Source: Syntrophomonadaceae bacterium (lineage in GTDB: Bacteria; Bacillota; Dethiobacteria; DTU022). Taken from it: a stretch of 10,007 nucleotides of DNA. Under the pieces are notes generated by a model. The model saw nothing but the letters and a program-made list of their open reading frames with translations. It was not told where the DNA came from and ran no database searches. Position 1 is the stretch's first letter; each line of letters starts with the position of its first letter. This document shows positions 1-6,255 of this stretch, one piece after another. The stretch is from positions 1 to 10,007 of the forward strand of contig SKWE01000057.1 of NCBI GenBank assembly GCA_007129055.1. Direction: 5' to 3'. Made by a program: the position numbers and the translations under genes.

Positions 1-661
1 CTCCCTTGTCGGTTAAACTGGACCAATCACCAATTCTTCCTGGGTGCTCGGCAATATGTTTTCTGAATGCGGGAACATCAACCCCGCTTACACCAAAACC
101 GGTTGTTACATCCATCAACTTACCCTTAGGCTCCATGGTATAAGGAGCGCCGGCAAATGCCGCTATATCTGCATCGCCGGAGGCATCAATAACCACTTTG
201 GCCAAAATTGCCTGCCTGCCGGATTTGCTCTCCGTAATAACGCCCTTTACAAGACCGTTATCAACATAAGCTCCCACGGCATAACAGTGATAGACAAGCC
301 TGACCCCGGTTTCTGCAACCAGTTGATCAGCTGCACATTTAAACATATCGGCATCCAAGAGCCGCCCGGTAGATTCCGGATCCGGGTAGGTTCCACCAAA
401 TTCCGTGGCATAATCTTCCAGTTCCCTGCCAATACCGCCGGCTTCAACAGTTTTTTCATGACGATACCAAACCAGCGATTCCACCATGGCCTGGGTCAGG
501 GTGCCGCCAAGGAAACCGAACCTCTCCAGCAAAATAGTATCTACGCCTTCCCTGGCCGCTGCCAGTGCTGCGGCCAGCCCTGCCGGGCCTCCACCCACCA
601 CCAGCACATCCGTCTCCGCCAAAATGGGAAGGTATTTTTCTTGTTCATATATTGTTTTCAT
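1..661 (-). CDS. FAD-dependent oxidoreductase, 3' part outside the window
   Basis: The first 220 residues are visible; the C-terminal half lies beyond the left edge. The ATG at 659-661 is preceded by GAGGAG (671-676) at 9 bases, which fixes the start. A short lead is followed by a Rossmann beta-strand and the dinucleotide motif GGGPAG (residues 23-28), with the ribose-binding acid E46 in ILLER. LGGTLTQAMV (51-60) and the later strand VVIDASGDADIAAFAG (156-171) are typical of the FAD_oxidored flavoprotein family (Pfam PF12831), whose full members are usually about 430-600 residues. It is presumably cytoplasmic, since no signal peptide is seen. It follows the aminotransferase gene by 34 bases on the same strand, so the two are probably co-transcribed and controlled from the 1896-2161 region. 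The substrate cannot be inferred; an amine, hydroxy acid or dicarboxylate is possible. A paralogue lies at 2988-4280. Family assignment is fairly sure, function is not. Confidence 0.9.
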   Translation of the reverse strand, partial: MKTIYEQEKYLPILAETDVLVVGGGPAGLAAALAAAREGVDTILLERFGFLGGTLTQAMVESLVWYRHEKTVEAGGIGRELEDYATEFGGTYPDPESTGRLLDADMFKCAADQLVAETGVRLVYHCYAVGAYVDNGLVKGVITESKSGRQAILAKVVIDASGDADIAAFAGAPYTMEPKGKLMDVTTGFGVSGVDVPAFRKHIAEHPGRIGDWSSLTDKG

Positions 662-695
662 TCACAGCTTCTCCTCAAAAAAGAAGATAATAGTA

Positions 696-1886
696 TTAAT
701 TGCTCTCTGCTGTACATTTTGCGTGTGCAGCTGCTTCTTTGATGCCGGCTCCTTTTTCTAGTTTAAAACTCAGCTCTGACAGTATTGCCTCAAGAGCTGC
801 TAAAAACAGAATTACATTGCCCCTGTTGCAACTGTAACCCATTAAGCCAATTCGCCAGGCTTTACCCTTATACCTGCCAAGTCCACCCCCAATCTCAATG
901 TTATACTCATTCAGCAAACGGCTCCTTACTTCTAAGTCATTTATTCCCTCAGGGATGAATACCGAAGTTAAATTAGGCAACCTGAATTTTTCTTCTTTAA
1001 CAACCATTTCAAGCCCCATTGCAGTCAGCCCAGCCTGGAGAGATCTGCCCAGGACAAGGTGGCGATCAGTTACTGCTTTTAGTCCCTCTGCCTCAATCAT
1101 GCGCAAGCCTTCTCTTAAGGCGTAAATCATTGAAATTGGCGCAGTATGATGATAAAAACGTTCCTGCCCCCAATACTGACGGATCATAGATAGATCAAGG
1201 TACCAGCTTTGAACCTTGTTCTTTCTGCTGTCAAGCACCTGTAAAGCCCTTTCACTAAACGATACGGGAGACAACCCTGGTGGAACACTTAAGTTTTTCT
1301 GGGTTCCGCTGTAAACAGCATCAATTTTATATTTATCAACACCTACTTCCATGCCACCCAATGAAGTAACTGCATCTACAACAAAGAGTAAACCGGCATC
1401 GTCCACCAATGCTGCTATCTCTTCAAGCGGTTGATATACTCCGGTTGACGTCTCTGCCTGAACGATAGCCAGCATTTTAGCCTCCGGGTTAGCAGCTAAA
1501 GCAGTTTTAACCTTTCCGGGATCAATTGGCTCTCCCCAGGCTGATTCCACTTTTACAACGCTACACCCAATTCTGCCCGCTATATCAACCATTCTTTCAC
1601 CAAACAGGCCATGTACACAAATTATCACTTTGTCACCAGGTTCAAGTAAGTTAACAAAAACGGCTTCCATACCGGCACTTCCTGTTCCGGACATAGCCAT
1701 GGTCTGATGGTTTTTAGTTTCAAAAACACCCTGCAGCAAAACAGTGGTTTCATTCATAATATCGAGAAATTCTGGGTCAAGATGCCCTAGCAGTGGCATT
1801 GACATTGCTTTTAAAACTCTTGGGTGAACTGTGCTGGGACCAGGCCCTAATAGAATTCTTACCGGCAGATCTAGCTCTTTAACCAT
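696..1886 (-). CDS. Class V aminotransferase, alanine/serine-glyoxylate type
   Basis: This is a PLP-dependent fold-type I aminotransferase closely resembling the alanine-glyoxylate (AGXT) group. Numbered from the TTG at 1895, it shows LLGPGPS near the N-terminus (15-21), the phosphate-binding SGTGSAG (69-75), the cofactor-ring aspartate D174 in VVDAVTSLGG, the Schiff-base lysine K200 in YSGTQKNLSVPPG, YHHTAP (248-253), and R348 in WRIGLMG, which should bind the substrate carboxylate. Human AGXT has very similar versions of these blocks. The family converts glyoxylate plus alanine or serine to glycine; ureidoglycine and aminoethylphosphonate transaminases are more distant relatives. Start choice: AGGGAG (1900-1905) lies 4 bases before TTG 1895 and 13 before ATG 1886. 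Both are marginal; ATG was preferred, giving 396 residues, a normal length. The gene is divergent from the IclR regulator and lies 34 bases ahead of a FAD oxidoreductase gene. Confidence 0.94.
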   Translation of the reverse strand: MVKELDLPVRILLGPGPSTVHPRVLKAMSMPLLGHLDPEFLDIMNETTVLLQGVFETKNHQTMAMSGTGSAGMEAVFVNLLEPGDKVIICVHGLFGERMVDIAGRIGCSVVKVESAWGEPIDPGKVKTALAANPEAKMLAIVQAETSTGVYQPLEEIAALVDDAGLLFVVDAVTSLGGMEVGVDKYKIDAVYSGTQKNLSVPPGLSPVSFSERALQVLDSRKNKVQSWYLDLSMIRQYWGQERFYHHTAPISMIYALREGLRMIEAEGLKAVTDRHLVLGRSLQAGLTAMGLEMVVKEEKFRLPNLTSVFIPEGINDLEVRSRLLNEYNIEIGGGLGRYKGKAWRIGLMGYSCNRGNVILFLAALEAILSELSFKLEKGAGIKEAAAHAKCTAESN

Positions 1887-1942
1887 AGTTATCAATTATC
1901 TCCCTTACTATCATTTTTAATGAATCAGTTGGCTTAACTCAT

Positions 1943-1971
1943 ACTGTAGAATTATGCTTCACGGATAGCAA
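1943..1971 (-). promoter_or_regulatory. Candidate sigma-A promoter for the aminotransferase-oxidoreductase unit
   Basis: Read on the minus strand, TTGCTA (1966-1971, -35) and TACAGT (1943-1948, -10) are separated by exactly 17 bases. Each matches 4 of 6 consensus bases. It lies about 50 bases ahead of the aminotransferase start, and the half-site array begins just upstream of its -35 box. The match is modest, so this is a candidate only. Confidence 0.35.
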
Positions 1972-1983
1972 CGAACCCTAATT

Positions 1984-2072
1984 ATTTCATATTGTGAAAT
2001 TTTTAAATCTATATTTTCATATTTCGCTGTTAAGGGTGAAATTTCCTGCTGAGAGCAAAGGGATTGCGAAAT
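1984..2072. promoter_or_regulatory. Array of ATTTC/GAAAT half-sites, probable IclR-type operator region
   Basis: Inverted and repeated half-sites crowd this 89-base stretch. ATTTCA (1984-1989) and TGAAAT (1995-2000) form a perfect inverted repeat with a 5-base gap. GAAATTTC (2038-2045) is a perfect 8-base palindrome. ATATTTCGC (2019-2027) is repeated in inverted form as GCGAAATAT (2066-2074), and TTTTCA occurs at 2014-2019. The E. coli IclR operator has the same GAAAT-n-ATTTC character, which is established knowledge. The array lies between the candidate promoters of the divergent regulator and aminotransferase genes, which suggests that the neighbouring IclR protein binds here and controls both directions. 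AT-rich intergenic DNA will give some such matches by chance, but the 9-base inverted repeat and the density argue against chance alone. Confidence 0.55.
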
Positions 2073-2084
2073 ATTTTACGAATA

Positions 2085-2113
2085 TTGATAGATGAGAATT
2101 CGGGTATTATCAT
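2085..2113 (+). promoter_or_regulatory. Candidate sigma-A promoter of the IclR-family gene
   Basis: TTGATA (2085-2090) and TATCAT (2108-2113) are 17 bases apart, each matching 5 of 6 consensus bases. Transcription would start near 2120, giving a leader of about 40 bases with the ribosome binding site AGGAAGGGA (2146-2154). The nearest half-sites of the array lie just upstream. Confidence 0.55.
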
Positions 2114-2161
2114 TCTGTTAGTCGACAGCAATATTGATAACGTGCAGGAAGGGAAATAATA

Positions 2162-2932
2162 ATGGCTGACTTCGGAACCAAAATAAAAACTTACAATTTG
2201 TCTGTAATCAAAGCTCTTTCAATTATTAACTTGCTGGCTGACAAAGAAGTACCTTTATCCTTAAAACAAATAAGCGAATCGCTGGATTTATCACCCAGCA
2301 CTGCACACCATATTCTTGCTGCCATGAAGCAGGAACGATTTATAGAGCAAGATCAGTCTAACAGAAAATACGGCATAGGCTTAAGATTATACGAGATCGG
2401 ACTATCAAAGAACTATTATCAACTGCTGGCAGACAAGGCTTTGCCTTTTCTGGAAAAAATGTGTGAACAGACCGGCGAGAGTTCAAATTTAGCAGTTTTA
2501 GTCGATGGGCAAATTACTTACATCGCCCAGAGACAGTCTTCTCAGATGATGAAAACCTTTGTACGATTGGGAGAAAGATCTCCTGTCCACTGCACAGGAG
2601 TGGGCAAGGTTTTGATATCAGATCTTTTGGAAGAAGAGATCAAGCAGATTATTAATAAACATGGATTAAACAAATATACGCCACGAACCATTGCTACCTT
2701 AAATGATTTACTAGCTGAGCTGGAACATGTTAAACATAACCAATACGCAATCGATCAGGAAGAGCGCGAAGAAGGAGTATTCTGCATCGCTGCTCCTGTT
2801 TATAACAGGGCTCGCGTAGTTATTGCCGCTATCAGCATTTCAGGGCCAACTGTTCGAATAAAAGAAAAGGGAATCAGCAAAATCATTGCTTTACTAAAAG
2901 AAAATGCACAATTGTTATCAGGCATCCTCTGA
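2162..2932 (+). CDS. IclR-family transcriptional regulator
   Basis: The 256-residue protein has the standard length and two-domain plan of the family. Residues about 13-75 form a winged helix-turn-helix with ISESLDLSPSTAHHILAAM (37-55) as the DNA-reading segment. Residues about 80-255 are the GAF-like effector domain, with the family blocks PVHCTGVGKVLIS (141-153) and AIDQEEREEGVFCIAAPV (196-213). IclR proteins bind palindromic operators as dimers or tetramers and respond to small carboxylates or aromatics. The ATG follows AGGAAGGGA at 7 bases, a strong site. The gene is divergent from the aminotransferase and convergent with the second FAD oxidoreductase. The half-site array upstream suggests autoregulation and control of the minus-strand unit (inference). 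The effector cannot be read from the sequence. Confidence 0.95.
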   Translation: MADFGTKIKTYNLSVIKALSIINLLADKEVPLSLKQISESLDLSPSTAHHILAAMKQERFIEQDQSNRKYGIGLRLYEIGLSKNYYQLLADKALPFLEKMCEQTGESSNLAVLVDGQITYIAQRQSSQMMKTFVRLGERSPVHCTGVGKVLISDLLEEEIKQIINKHGLNKYTPRTIATLNDLLAELEHVKHNQYAIDQEEREEGVFCIAAPVYNRARVVIAAISISGPTVRIKEKGISKIIALLKENAQLLSGIL

Positions 2933-2987
2933 TTTTATCGCTAACTCGTGATATTGAAACCCAGCGTTGTCACTACCGCATAATCCG

Positions 2988-4280
2988 CTAAACCTTGAGA
3001 CCATTGACACCCCTGGCCGTGAGCGCGTCAACCAGTTCAGCTGTATTGATCGCTTGCACAGGTAAGTTATTTTCTACTACCTGCTGTGCCGCAATTCCGC
3101 AGGCCTGACCCATAATCATGCATTGACTCATTCCCCTGACCGAAGCAAAAGCGACAGGATCGGCTGAAATATTTCTGCCGGCAAACAAAAGGTTATCTAC
3201 ATGCGCCGGAACCATCGTTCTGAAGGGTATTGTATAGTAGTCTCCTTCTGCCACTATTCTGTCGTGGGTCATCTCGTTCGTGCCTCTGAAGACATCATCA
3301 ACCGGGTTATCGCAGGCAACAATTCCATCATCGAACTTAACAGCGCCGGCAAGGTCAGCAGCAGTTAACCTGTAGAGGCCTTCGAATTTCCGGGTTTCCC
3401 TGATTCCCAGGCCCGGACCGAGACAGGCCAGCCTTGCTTTTTCAAAACCGGGGATTTCAGCTATTGCAAATTGGGCCAACTGCAGCGACCTTTTCCTGGC
3501 TTCATTGGCTGCTATTGCTGTTTCGAGTTGGTCATTCCAATTTACATTATTTTTTACTACCGAGTTAAAGAAGGCTGTGTCCTGGTAAAACCCTTTTACG
3601 ATATATATTTTATGCAGATCTTCGTGCAGTCTGCCCTCTGCAATTCCCTTTGCTGCGTAGGCTGTAAAGTATGGATCTGCATTATTTTTAAAAGCATCTT
3701 CCCAGTTAACATTGTCCATAATAAAAGTCATTGATGCGCCCATCATATGTCCGTGATCGTTGCCAAGCTGAAAGGGCACACCGGCTTTGGCTGTTAGATC
3801 GCCATCGCCGGAGCAGTCAACAAAAACTCTGCCATTAATGGTAAATTCTTTGTTCCGATTACGACAAAGAAGGTGAGCCAGATGTTTTTTTTCCATAACA
3901 GGTTCGAGCACAGTGGTGTTTAACAGCAAATTAACATTGGCCTGATCGAGCATCTGGTATAAAACCGCTATTGCCACTTCGTGATCGTAGAATATTTCCG
4001 GCCCGAATTCCTGTAAAATGCACGGCCTTATTTCAGCTGCGGGCGGAGACATATTGATCAGTATATCTGCAAACTCTTGCAACAAACCACCAACAGGTTT
4101 GCCGGATGGAAACGCTGCGCCAAGCGGCATACCAGGGCACTGAGCCATTACCCCGCCGATTCCGGAGGTTGATTCAACCAGATATACACTGAGCCCATTT
4201 CTTGCCGCCTCGATGGCAGTTCCCAAACCGGCAATACCGGCCCCGATTACAACAACTTCTGCATCCGGAACTGAAACCAT
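2988..4280 (-). CDS. FAD-dependent oxidoreductase (FAD_oxidored family), second copy
   Basis: This complete 430-residue flavoprotein has the FAD-binding motif GAGIAG (13-18), ribose-binding E36, IGGVMAQ (41-47), VFVDCSGDGDLTAKAG (152-167), an internal LGIRETRKFEG block (291-301), YTIPFRTMVP (349-358), and a C-terminal FAD block NLLFAGRNISAD followed by a GQACGIAA helix (363-398). This order is typical of the PF12831 family. There is no signal peptide or membrane segment, so it is probably cytoplasmic. The ATG is preceded by AAGGAG (4294-4299) at 13 bases, a long spacing, but no better in-frame start is seen. Its stop lies 55 bases from the convergent IclR stop. It shares the family plan of the 1-661 protein but is clearly diverged (GAGIAG against GGGPAG), so this is not a recent duplication. 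Substrate unknown; electron transfer on a small organic acid or amine is likely. A 200-base leader precedes it. Confidence 0.94.
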   Translation of the reverse strand: MVSVPDAEVVVIGAGIAGLGTAIEAARNGLSVYLVESTSGIGGVMAQCPGMPLGAAFPSGKPVGGLLQEFADILINMSPPAAEIRPCILQEFGPEIFYDHEVAIAVLYQMLDQANVNLLLNTTVLEPVMEKKHLAHLLCRNRNKEFTINGRVFVDCSGDGDLTAKAGVPFQLGNDHGHMMGASMTFIMDNVNWEDAFKNNADPYFTAYAAKGIAEGRLHEDLHKIYIVKGFYQDTAFFNSVVKNNVNWNDQLETAIAANEARKRSLQLAQFAIAEIPGFEKARLACLGPGLGIRETRKFEGLYRLTAADLAGAVKFDDGIVACDNPVDDVFRGTNEMTHDRIVAEGDYYTIPFRTMVPAHVDNLLFAGRNISADPVAFASVRGMSQCMIMGQACGIAAQQVVENNLPVQAINTAELVDALTARGVNGLKV

Positions 4281-4487
4281 AAAATTTCAGACGCTCCTTA
4301 AATCGGCAAGCCCCCTTGCTTAGCATGTGGCCACCGGTCATTTTAACCTTAATCGAACTTCAGACTTTTTCAATAGCCAAAGAATCCTTACTCAGCCTGG
4401 CTGACAAAGGCAAAACCCTTAGCTGGGCCTGTACTCGCCGGTGTGCCTGAGAGATAGGAATTAGAGATAGGAATTTGCTTTTCTGTT
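4281..4487 (-). promoter_or_regulatory. Long 5' leader with several short hairpins, ahead of the second oxidoreductase
   Basis: If the promoter at 4494-4523 is right, transcripts carry about 200 untranslated bases. Visible foldable elements are GCAAG/CTTGC with a GGGG loop (4306-4319), directly before the ribosome binding site; TCAGCCTGGCTGA (4392-4404), a near-perfect inverted repeat; and a bulged stem involving 4408-4430. No T-tract follows them, so a simple attenuator is not evident. No conserved core of the TPP, SAM, cobalamin, T-box or glycine riboswitch was recognised. The RNA may be a regulatory leader or only a residue of decayed sequence. Confidence 0.3.
4450..4475. repeat. Perfect 2 x 13-base tandem repeat
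   Basis: AGAGATAGGAATT occurs twice without a gap or mismatch (4450-4462 and 4463-4475). It falls near the 5' end of the predicted leader of the second oxidoreductase gene. Replication slippage is the simplest origin. Confidence 0.9.
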
Positions 4488-4493
4488 GGGAAT

Positions 4494-4523
4494 ATACTAC
4501 TACACTATAAAGCTGCAGGTCAA
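4494..4523 (-). promoter_or_regulatory. Candidate sigma-A promoter for the second FAD oxidoreductase
   Basis: On the minus strand TTGACC (4518-4523) and TAGTAT (4494-4499) lie 18 bases apart, matching 5 and 4 of 6 consensus bases. Transcription would begin near 4487. It is the best minus-strand candidate seen in the 4281-5010 gap. Confidence 0.4.
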
Positions 4524-4895
4524 GCCAACCTGACCCTAAAAAACAGACTTCGTAAGTTTGACAGCATAAATTAATGTATGTAGACGAAACCCCTTGAGCC
4601 AAAAGCCGGGTAATAGCCCGGGAGATCAACGTGACTTTACCAAGCGGGAAAAAAGTAAAAAAGACGGTCTATGAAAAGCAGGTCGTTGGCCACCTCTTAC
4701 GGTGCGGCCAAGTATGTAAAGAACCTGCGGCTCATCCAGCGTAAAACCGGCTGGTTGTATTCTGCCGAAAAGATAGTTGGGTATCTTAATAGAGTATCGT
4801 GCTCCAATGAGCATGAAAATATTTATCTCTTTGATTACAGAACTGCGATCTCAGATGCAATCGGCAAAGCCTTAGACATTGATTTTACAAACAAA
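4524..4895. other. Gene-free stretch, possibly decayed sequence
   Basis: No convincing gene is seen. The plus strand can be read from 4671 to 5009 (112 codons) and, in another frame, from 4598 to about 4735. Neither has a ribosome binding site, and the first reads through the hairpin terminator at 4896-4942. The second reading contains NVTLPSGKKVKKTVYEK, which vaguely resembles the N-terminal part of some tyrosine recombinases; that is weak. CCGGG/CCCGG (4606-4621) forms a 5-base GC stem with a 6-base loop. A perfect -35-like TTGACA (4558-4563, plus strand) has no matching -10. A relic of a mobile element is possible but unproven. Confidence 0.25.
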
Positions 4896-4942
4896 AGGCT
4901 GCAAACCTTTTATCCATGGGTATTGCAGCCTGTTTTTTGCCC
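4896..4942. terminator. Bidirectional hairpin terminator
   Basis: AGGCTGCAA (4896-4904) pairs perfectly with TTGCAGCCT (4923-4931) across an 18-base loop, which can pair further through ACC/GGT with one bulged base. On the plus strand it is followed by GTTTTTT, and on the minus strand by TTTTGTTTGT. It therefore has Rho-independent terminator form in both directions. On the minus strand it would back up the stronger terminator at 5011-5042. Which plus-strand transcript it would end is unclear. Confidence 0.6.
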
Positions 4943-5010
4943 ACTTTGCTGCAAAAGTCAGGATATAAATACGCAACTTCATTTTCACCTTGTAACCGGT
5001 TTTGCATGAT

Positions 5011-5042
5011 AAAAAAAACGAGACTGCAAAAAAGCAGCCTCG
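5011..5042 (-). terminator. Rho-independent terminator of the ABC transporter operon
   Basis: On the minus strand CGAGGCTGC (5034-5042) pairs with GCAGTCTCG (5019-5027) through 9 base pairs including one G-U, with a loop of six T, followed by eight T (5011-5018). It begins 50 bases after the receptor stop codon at 5093-5095 and is a textbook terminator. Confidence 0.93.
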
Positions 5043-5092
5043 CAAGTAGATTAGTACAATCAAGCATGTGCCGTAAAACAGCTTACAGCCAT

Positions 5093-6136
5093 TTATTCAG
5101 AGTAGGGGAATTCATCCCGCCACCGCTCCATAATGCGATCGCGGTTTTCAGCTGCCCATACAGCATCATAGTCAATAAAATTAACGTCAAAAGAACCGTC
5201 CATCACTTCGGCCCGGGTTACCATGCCGCGATATTCAAGGGCTGCCCTCATTCCGTCCTCGGACCCTATCCAATCAATAACTGCCTTGGCAGTATCGAGG
5301 TTCTCAGCGCCATTAAAAATCCAGGCAACATCGAGGTCAAACCCGACTCCCTCGCTGGGAATTACGGCAATCATTGGATAACCCTCTGCAACACGATTAT
5401 AGACTCCCATATCCCAGCTAAGGCCGATCATGTATTCTCCCTCTGCTACCATCTGGGCCGGAGCTGTTCCGGATTTAGTATACTGATCCATATTCTCATG
5501 CAGGGCATAGAGATAATCCCATCCCGCTTCTTCACCCATTAGCTGCATAATTGTAGCAACTAAGAGGTAAGCGGTACCGGAAGTGCCGGGATCAGGAGCA
5601 ACAATTTCCCCTTTCCATTTCGGGTCAAGCAGATCTTCCCAGCTGGCAGGTGGTTCATAGCCGGCTGCTTCAATCAAATCTGTGTTGACAGCGATTGCAT
5701 TATACCAGTAGGACCATCCATACCAGCGTCCACTGGGATCTTTAAACTCTGCCGGTATATCTGACCACTGGGGAGAATCATACTCGTAGAGGATATCCAT
5801 TCCTTCTGCCCGCAGGGCAAAGCTGTGCATCATGCCCCAAACCATATCAGCTCCGAAATTAGGATTTTCAGCTTCAATTCTGCTCCAGAGCTCACCACTG
5901 GACATCCGCAGAATTTCTCCGCGTATACCGGTGTCGCGCTCAAGCGCTTCCAGAAAATACTGCATCTCTTCTTCATCGTTGTGTGTATAGATTGTAACAG
6001 TTCTGGGGCCTGTTACTTCTTCTTCAGCGCCGTTTTCATCGGTAACAACTTCCTCAGTTCCGTTACCACATCCTGAAACTGACAGGGCAACCACAAGCAC
6101 CAGGGCCAGCATAAAAAACATGTATTTCTTCCTCAA
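5093..6136 (-). CDS. ABC transporter solute-binding lipoprotein, organophosphate/iron receptor group
   Basis: This 347-residue receptor begins with a lipoprotein signal: basic MRKK, a hydrophobic run, and the lipobox VSGC with lipidated C23. An acidic linker (24-43) tethers the mature protein to the outside of the membrane. The remainder (about 45-345) is a family 1 extracellular binding protein like those of AfuA, FbpA and aminoethylphosphonate receptors. It shows TVTIYTHNDEEE (47-58), PDPGTSGTAY (181-190) and AEGEYMIGLSWDMGVYNRVAEGYP (231-254, in two halves). The Tyr-Tyr pair that binds ferric iron in FbpA-type proteins is not seen near the C-terminal lobe. The SGTA segment resembles the phosphate-holding Ser/Thr loop of sugar phosphate and phosphonate receptors, so an anionic organic ligand is more likely than iron (inference). 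The TTG start is supported by a perfect AGGAGGT (6144-6150) at 7 bases. It is last in the operon, 119 bases after the phosphatase gene, and is followed by a strong terminator. Confidence 0.94.
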   Translation of the reverse strand: MRKKYMFFMLALVLVVALSVSGCGNGTEEVVTDENGAEEEVTGPRTVTIYTHNDEEEMQYFLEALERDTGIRGEILRMSSGELWSRIEAENPNFGADMVWGMMHSFALRAEGMDILYEYDSPQWSDIPAEFKDPSGRWYGWSYWYNAIAVNTDLIEAAGYEPPASWEDLLDPKWKGEIVAPDPGTSGTAYLLVATIMQLMGEEAGWDYLYALHENMDQYTKSGTAPAQMVAEGEYMIGLSWDMGVYNRVAEGYPMIAVIPSEGVGFDLDVAWIFNGAENLDTAKAVIDWIGSEDGMRAALEYRGMVTRAEVMDGSFDVNFIDYDAVWAAENRDRIMERWRDEFPYSE

Positions 6137-6255
6137 ATCATTTACCTCCTCTTAAACAGCTGTTTTGCTTAAAACCAGACAAATCTCATCGTCTAAGGTT
6201 TCGCTGCTTTCAACACCTCCCGAAAAAAGAGATCAAAAATGAGGTAAAGGCTTAA
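6137..6255 (-). promoter_or_regulatory. Leader of the receptor gene, with strong SD and palindrome
   Basis: The 119 bases between the phosphatase stop and the receptor TTG hold a perfect SD, AGGAGGT (6144-6150), and a 12-base palindrome AAACAGCTGTTT (6154-6165) next to it. Bases 6141-6133 read ATGATTTGA on the minus strand, a minimal start-sense-stop frame whose TGA overlaps the receptor TTG. No clear -35/-10 pair was found and there is no hairpin with a T-tract, so the receptor is probably read from the upstream operon transcript, although its large separation could allow processing or its own promoter. Confidence 0.35.

Noticed and set aside
44..742. Plus-strand open frame of 232 codons
   Set aside because: It lies opposite the FAD oxidoreductase and the end of the aminotransferase gene, has no ribosome binding site, and its protein resembles nothing; the minus-strand genes have clear family motifs.
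696..1886. 2-aminoethylphosphonate-pyruvate transaminase (PhnW)
   Set aside because: The sequence blocks match the alanine-glyoxylate group much better (LLGPGPS, YHHTAP, SGTQKNLSVPPG, RIGLMG), and no phosphonatase is present.
2933..2987. Terminator between the convergent IclR and oxidoreductase genes
   Set aside because: Only a 4-base CGCT/AGCG stem with a long loop and no T-tract was found.
4430..4465. Riboswitch: CTCTCAGGC on the minus strand (glycine-like) or GTGCCTGAGAG on the plus strand (TPP-like)
   Set aside because: Only a few bases of each core match. The remaining conserved glycine or TPP aptamer blocks are not found at the right distances.
4671..5009. Plus-strand open frame of 112 codons as a gene
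   Set aside because: There is no ribosome binding site, it reads through a hairpin terminator, and the product matches no family I know. It is kept only as possible relic sequence.
4916..5542. Plus-strand open frame of 208 codons
   Set aside because: Most of it is antisense to the receptor gene and it begins inside a terminator hairpin.
5093..6136. Ferric iron receptor (FbpA-like)
   Set aside because: The overall fold is related, but the C-terminal Tyr-Tyr iron-binding pair is not visible and the adjacent gene is a phosphatase.
6170..6215. Catabolite-response (cre) site near TGAAAGCAGCGAAA
   Set aside because: The central CG of the cre consensus is missing and the symmetry is poor.
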